This document shows, piece by piece, positions 4,765 through 6,552 of a stretch of 6,552 nucleotides of DNA; the stretch's first letter is position 1, and each line of letters opens with the position of its first letter. Origin of the DNA: Trueperaceae bacterium (GTDB lineage Bacteria > Deinococcota > Deinococci > Deinococcales > Trueperaceae); assembly GCA_007122815.1 (NCBI GenBank), contig SKSV01000410.1, forward strand, positions 1 to 6,552, in the 5' to 3' direction. Under the pieces are notes generated by a model. It was given only the letters and a program-made list of their open reading frames with translations, was not told where the DNA came from and searched no databases. A program made the position numbers and the translations under genes.

Positions 4765-6552
4765 ATGCGCTTGCGAACCCTGGGCGAGCTGCGACTCGAG
4801 GGTCAGGTGAAGCGCCGCCCGAAGCCGCTGTTGCTCCTCGCGTACCTCGCGCTGGAGGGTAAGCAAGCTCGTGGTCACCTGGCGGAGTTGTTCTGGCCGG
4901 GCTCGAGCGATGCCCGCAACCGCCTCTCGGTGACGCTGAAGCGCTTGCGCGCGGAGACGCCGGGAGCCTTCGAAGCCGACGGAGACCACGTGTGGACCGA
5001 GCTCCGCACCGACGCGCAGGAGCTGATGGAGGCGCTCTCCCGAGCCGACACCGAGAAGGTTCGCGAGCTTTACGCCGGCCCCTTCATGGACGCTTTGGAC
5101 GTGCCGATGGGATTGGAGGTCGAGGAGTGGGTGTTCGGGACGCGTGAGCATCTCGCCGACCGCGTTCGCCAGAGCCACCTGGAGCGCGCTGCGTCGTTCG
5201 CCGCCCGCGGCGACTTCGACCGGGCCGCCGCAGCCGCAGAGCATGCCGTACAGGTACGCGGCGCCACCATACCCGCGGCGGACCAGCTCGCGCTCCTCGC
5301 TGACCTGTTGCAGGCCGGGGCCGAGGATCGCAGCGCAGGTGTCAGGCGGCTGGCCGCGCAGGAGGGGATCGAGATCGCCTGTGCAGCGAGCGCAGAGGCG
5401 GCACGCACGCGACTCAGGGCGCCGGACGGTGCCACCGTGGGCGACAACAACCTCCCGGTGGCCCGGTCTTCGTTCGTGGGGCGTGAACGTGAGCTCGAAG
5501 GCATCGCTGAGTTGCTCGACCGTGCGGGAGCCCGTCTCGTAACCATCCACGGGCACGGCGGCTCGGGTAAGTCGCGGCTGGCCGTCGAGGTCGGTCGCGA
5601 GCGTCTGCGTACCGTCGGCGTCGATGGCGTGTACCTGGTCCGCTTGACGGGCGTCACATCTGGAGAAGCCATCCTTGCGGCGATCGCCTGGACCGTCGGT
5701 GCGCCTCCGCAGGCCTCCGGCCCGTTGGTCGAGCGGGTGGTAGCAGCGATGGCCGGGCGTCACGTCGTGCTGATCCTCGACGACTTCGAGCACCTGGTCG
5801 AAGAAGCCAGCGTCCTGGACGAGCTCATGGGGGCAAGCCCCGAGCTTCGCATGATCGTGACGTCGCGACGGCGCCTGGAGCTGGAGCAGGAGTTCGTGTG
5901 GCAGCTCGGGGGTCTCACTGTCTCGGGCGCGCCCGCCGACGAGTCGGCCTCGGACGCCGTGCGCCTCTTCACCGAGCGGGCGAGGCGCACCCGCGCCGAT
6001 CTCGTGTTGGGCGCTCAGGAGCTCCCGGACGTGCTCGAGGTCTGTCGCCAGGTGGAGGGCTCTCCGCTCGCGATCGAGCTCGCTGCAGTGTGGGTGCGCT
6101 CCATGAGCGTCTCCGACATCCGCACCGCGATCACCCGCTCGCTCGACGCGCTTGGGAGCCCTGTCCGGAACGTCGCCAGCGGGCACCGCACCATGCGCGC
6201 CGTGTTCGACCGCTCTTGGGGCCTGCTGGGTAGTGATCAGCGTGAGGCACTCGAACGTCTCGCGGTCTTCCGCGGCGGGTTCAGCCACGAGGCCGCGGCG
6301 GCCGTTGCGGAGGTCACACGGGATGCGCTCGAGTCGCTGGTGCGCGCGGCCATGCTCGAACCGCCGGGCGAGGACCGGTACCGGCAGCACGCCCTGCTCC
6401 AGGCCTACTGCAGGGAACGGCTCGAGACCTCCGCCGGGTGGCTCGCGGAATCGCAAGCGCGTCACCTGAGCGTGATGCGGCGGCTGGCACAGCGGGCGAG
6501 CGAGCGGCTCGAAACGGAGGAACAGGCGCGCTGCCTTGCGGAGCTAGACCTG
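4765..6552 (+). CDS. SARP-like transcriptional regulator: winged helix, BTAD, NB-ARC-type ATPase (3' truncated by window)
   Basis: The frame is open for 596 codons to the window edge with no stop. Residues 1-82 resemble an OmpR/SARP winged helix: MRLRTLGELRLEG, then RPKPLLLLAYLAL, HLAELFWPG and RNRLSVTLKRLR. Residues about 83-215 are a helical bacterial transcriptional activation (BTAD) domain. FVGRERE (237-243) opens an AAA/NB-ARC-like STAND ATPase with Walker A GHGGSGKS (263-270, Lys269), Walker B VVLILDDFEH (334-343, Asp339/Asp340), a sensor-like VTSRRRL (365-371) and GSPLAIELAA (432-441), equivalent to GLPLA. RTMRAVFDRSWGLL and LAVFRGGFS (475-506) are the winged-helix region that follows in this family. 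The missing C-terminus probably holds helical repeats for ligand sensing. It would bind DNA in an ATP-switched form. ATG 4765 is chosen because the family begins exactly with this strand and a -10 box lies just upstream. Targets may be the small membrane gene, itself, or the sugar operon (inference). Confidence 0.9.
   Translation, partial: MRLRTLGELRLEGQVKRRPKPLLLLAYLALEGKQARGHLAELFWPGSSDARNRLSVTLKRLRAETPGAFEADGDHVWTELRTDAQELMEALSRADTEKVRELYAGPFMDALDVPMGLEVEEWVFGTREHLADRVRQSHLERAASFAARGDFDRAAAAAEHAVQVRGATIPAADQLALLADLLQAGAEDRSAGVRRLAAQEGIEIACAASAEAARTRLRAPDGATVGDNNLPVARSSFVGRERELEGIAELLDRAGARLVTIHGHGGSGKSRLAVEVGRERLRTVGVDGVYLVRLTGVTSGEAILAAIAWTVGAPPQASGPLVERVVAAMAGRHVVLILDDFEHLVEEASVLDELMGASPELRMIVTSRRRLELEQEFVWQLGGLTVSGAPADESASDAVRLFTERARRTRADLVLGAQELPDVLEVCRQVEGSPLAIELAAVWVRSMSVSDIRTAITRSLDALGSPVRNVASGHRTMRAVFDRSWGLLGSDQREALERLAVFRGGFSHEAAAAVAEVTRDALESLVRAAMLEPPGEDRYRQHALLQAYCRERLETSAGWLAESQARHLSVMRRLAQRASERLETEEQARCLAELDL

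Noticed and set aside
4717..6465. A 582-codon open frame on the minus strand opposite the regulator gene
   Set aside because: It is a mirror of the GC-rich codon pattern of the + strand gene, which has clear winged-helix, Walker A and Walker B motifs. The antisense product is rich in R, H, Q, G and E, with no recognisable domain.

Overview
This is a high-GC bacterial window. Its gene content and one promoter shape suggest a Deinococcota-type organism, perhaps a Trueperaceae relative. Two things point that way, and both are inference. The regulator at 4765 has the winged helix + BTAD + NB-ARC-type ATPase architecture that I associate with Deinococcus and Truepera. It also appears to be leaderless, with a TANNNT -10 box seven bases before its ATG, which is common in Deinococcus. 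The other genes have ordinary Shine-Dalgarno sites.

Bases 1-4264 hold a tightly packed + strand operon whose 5' end lies outside the window. In order it encodes the C-terminus of a xylose-isomerase-like TIM-barrel sugar isomerase/epimerase (1-192), an extended SDR of the NAD-dependent epimerase/dehydratase type (235-1257), a DapA/dihydrodipicolinate-synthase-superfamily lyase (1257-2360), a second xylose-isomerase-like TIM-barrel protein (2364-3206), and a Gfo/Idh/MocA dehydrogenase (3233-4264). Gaps are 42, -1, 3 and 26 bases. Together this looks like a catabolic route for an unidentified sugar, sugar acid or cyclitol: NAD-linked oxidation/reduction (SDR and Gfo/Idh/MocA), keto-sugar isomerisation or epimerisation (two TIM barrels), then dehydration or retro-aldol cleavage of a keto acid (DapA-like). 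No kinase or transporter is visible here, and the substrate cannot be read from the sequence.

Bases 4265-4342 are a short convergent intergenic stretch with one imperfect stem-loop. A small two-helix membrane protein gene lies on the minus strand (4343-4612). It is divergent from a large SARP-like transcriptional regulator (4765 to the window edge, 596 codons visible, no stop reached). The 152-base divergent spacer contains a 40-bp dyad made of four CAGG-type half-sites phased at 11 bp (4688-4727). It is the most striking non-coding structure in the window and a plausible operator.

I found no RNA genes, CRISPR arrays, insertion sequences or phage genes. The most notable coding anomalies are an SDR whose YxxxK lysine is replaced by valine and a DapA-like protein that keeps the Schiff-base lysine but lacks the usual carboxylate-binding arginine position.
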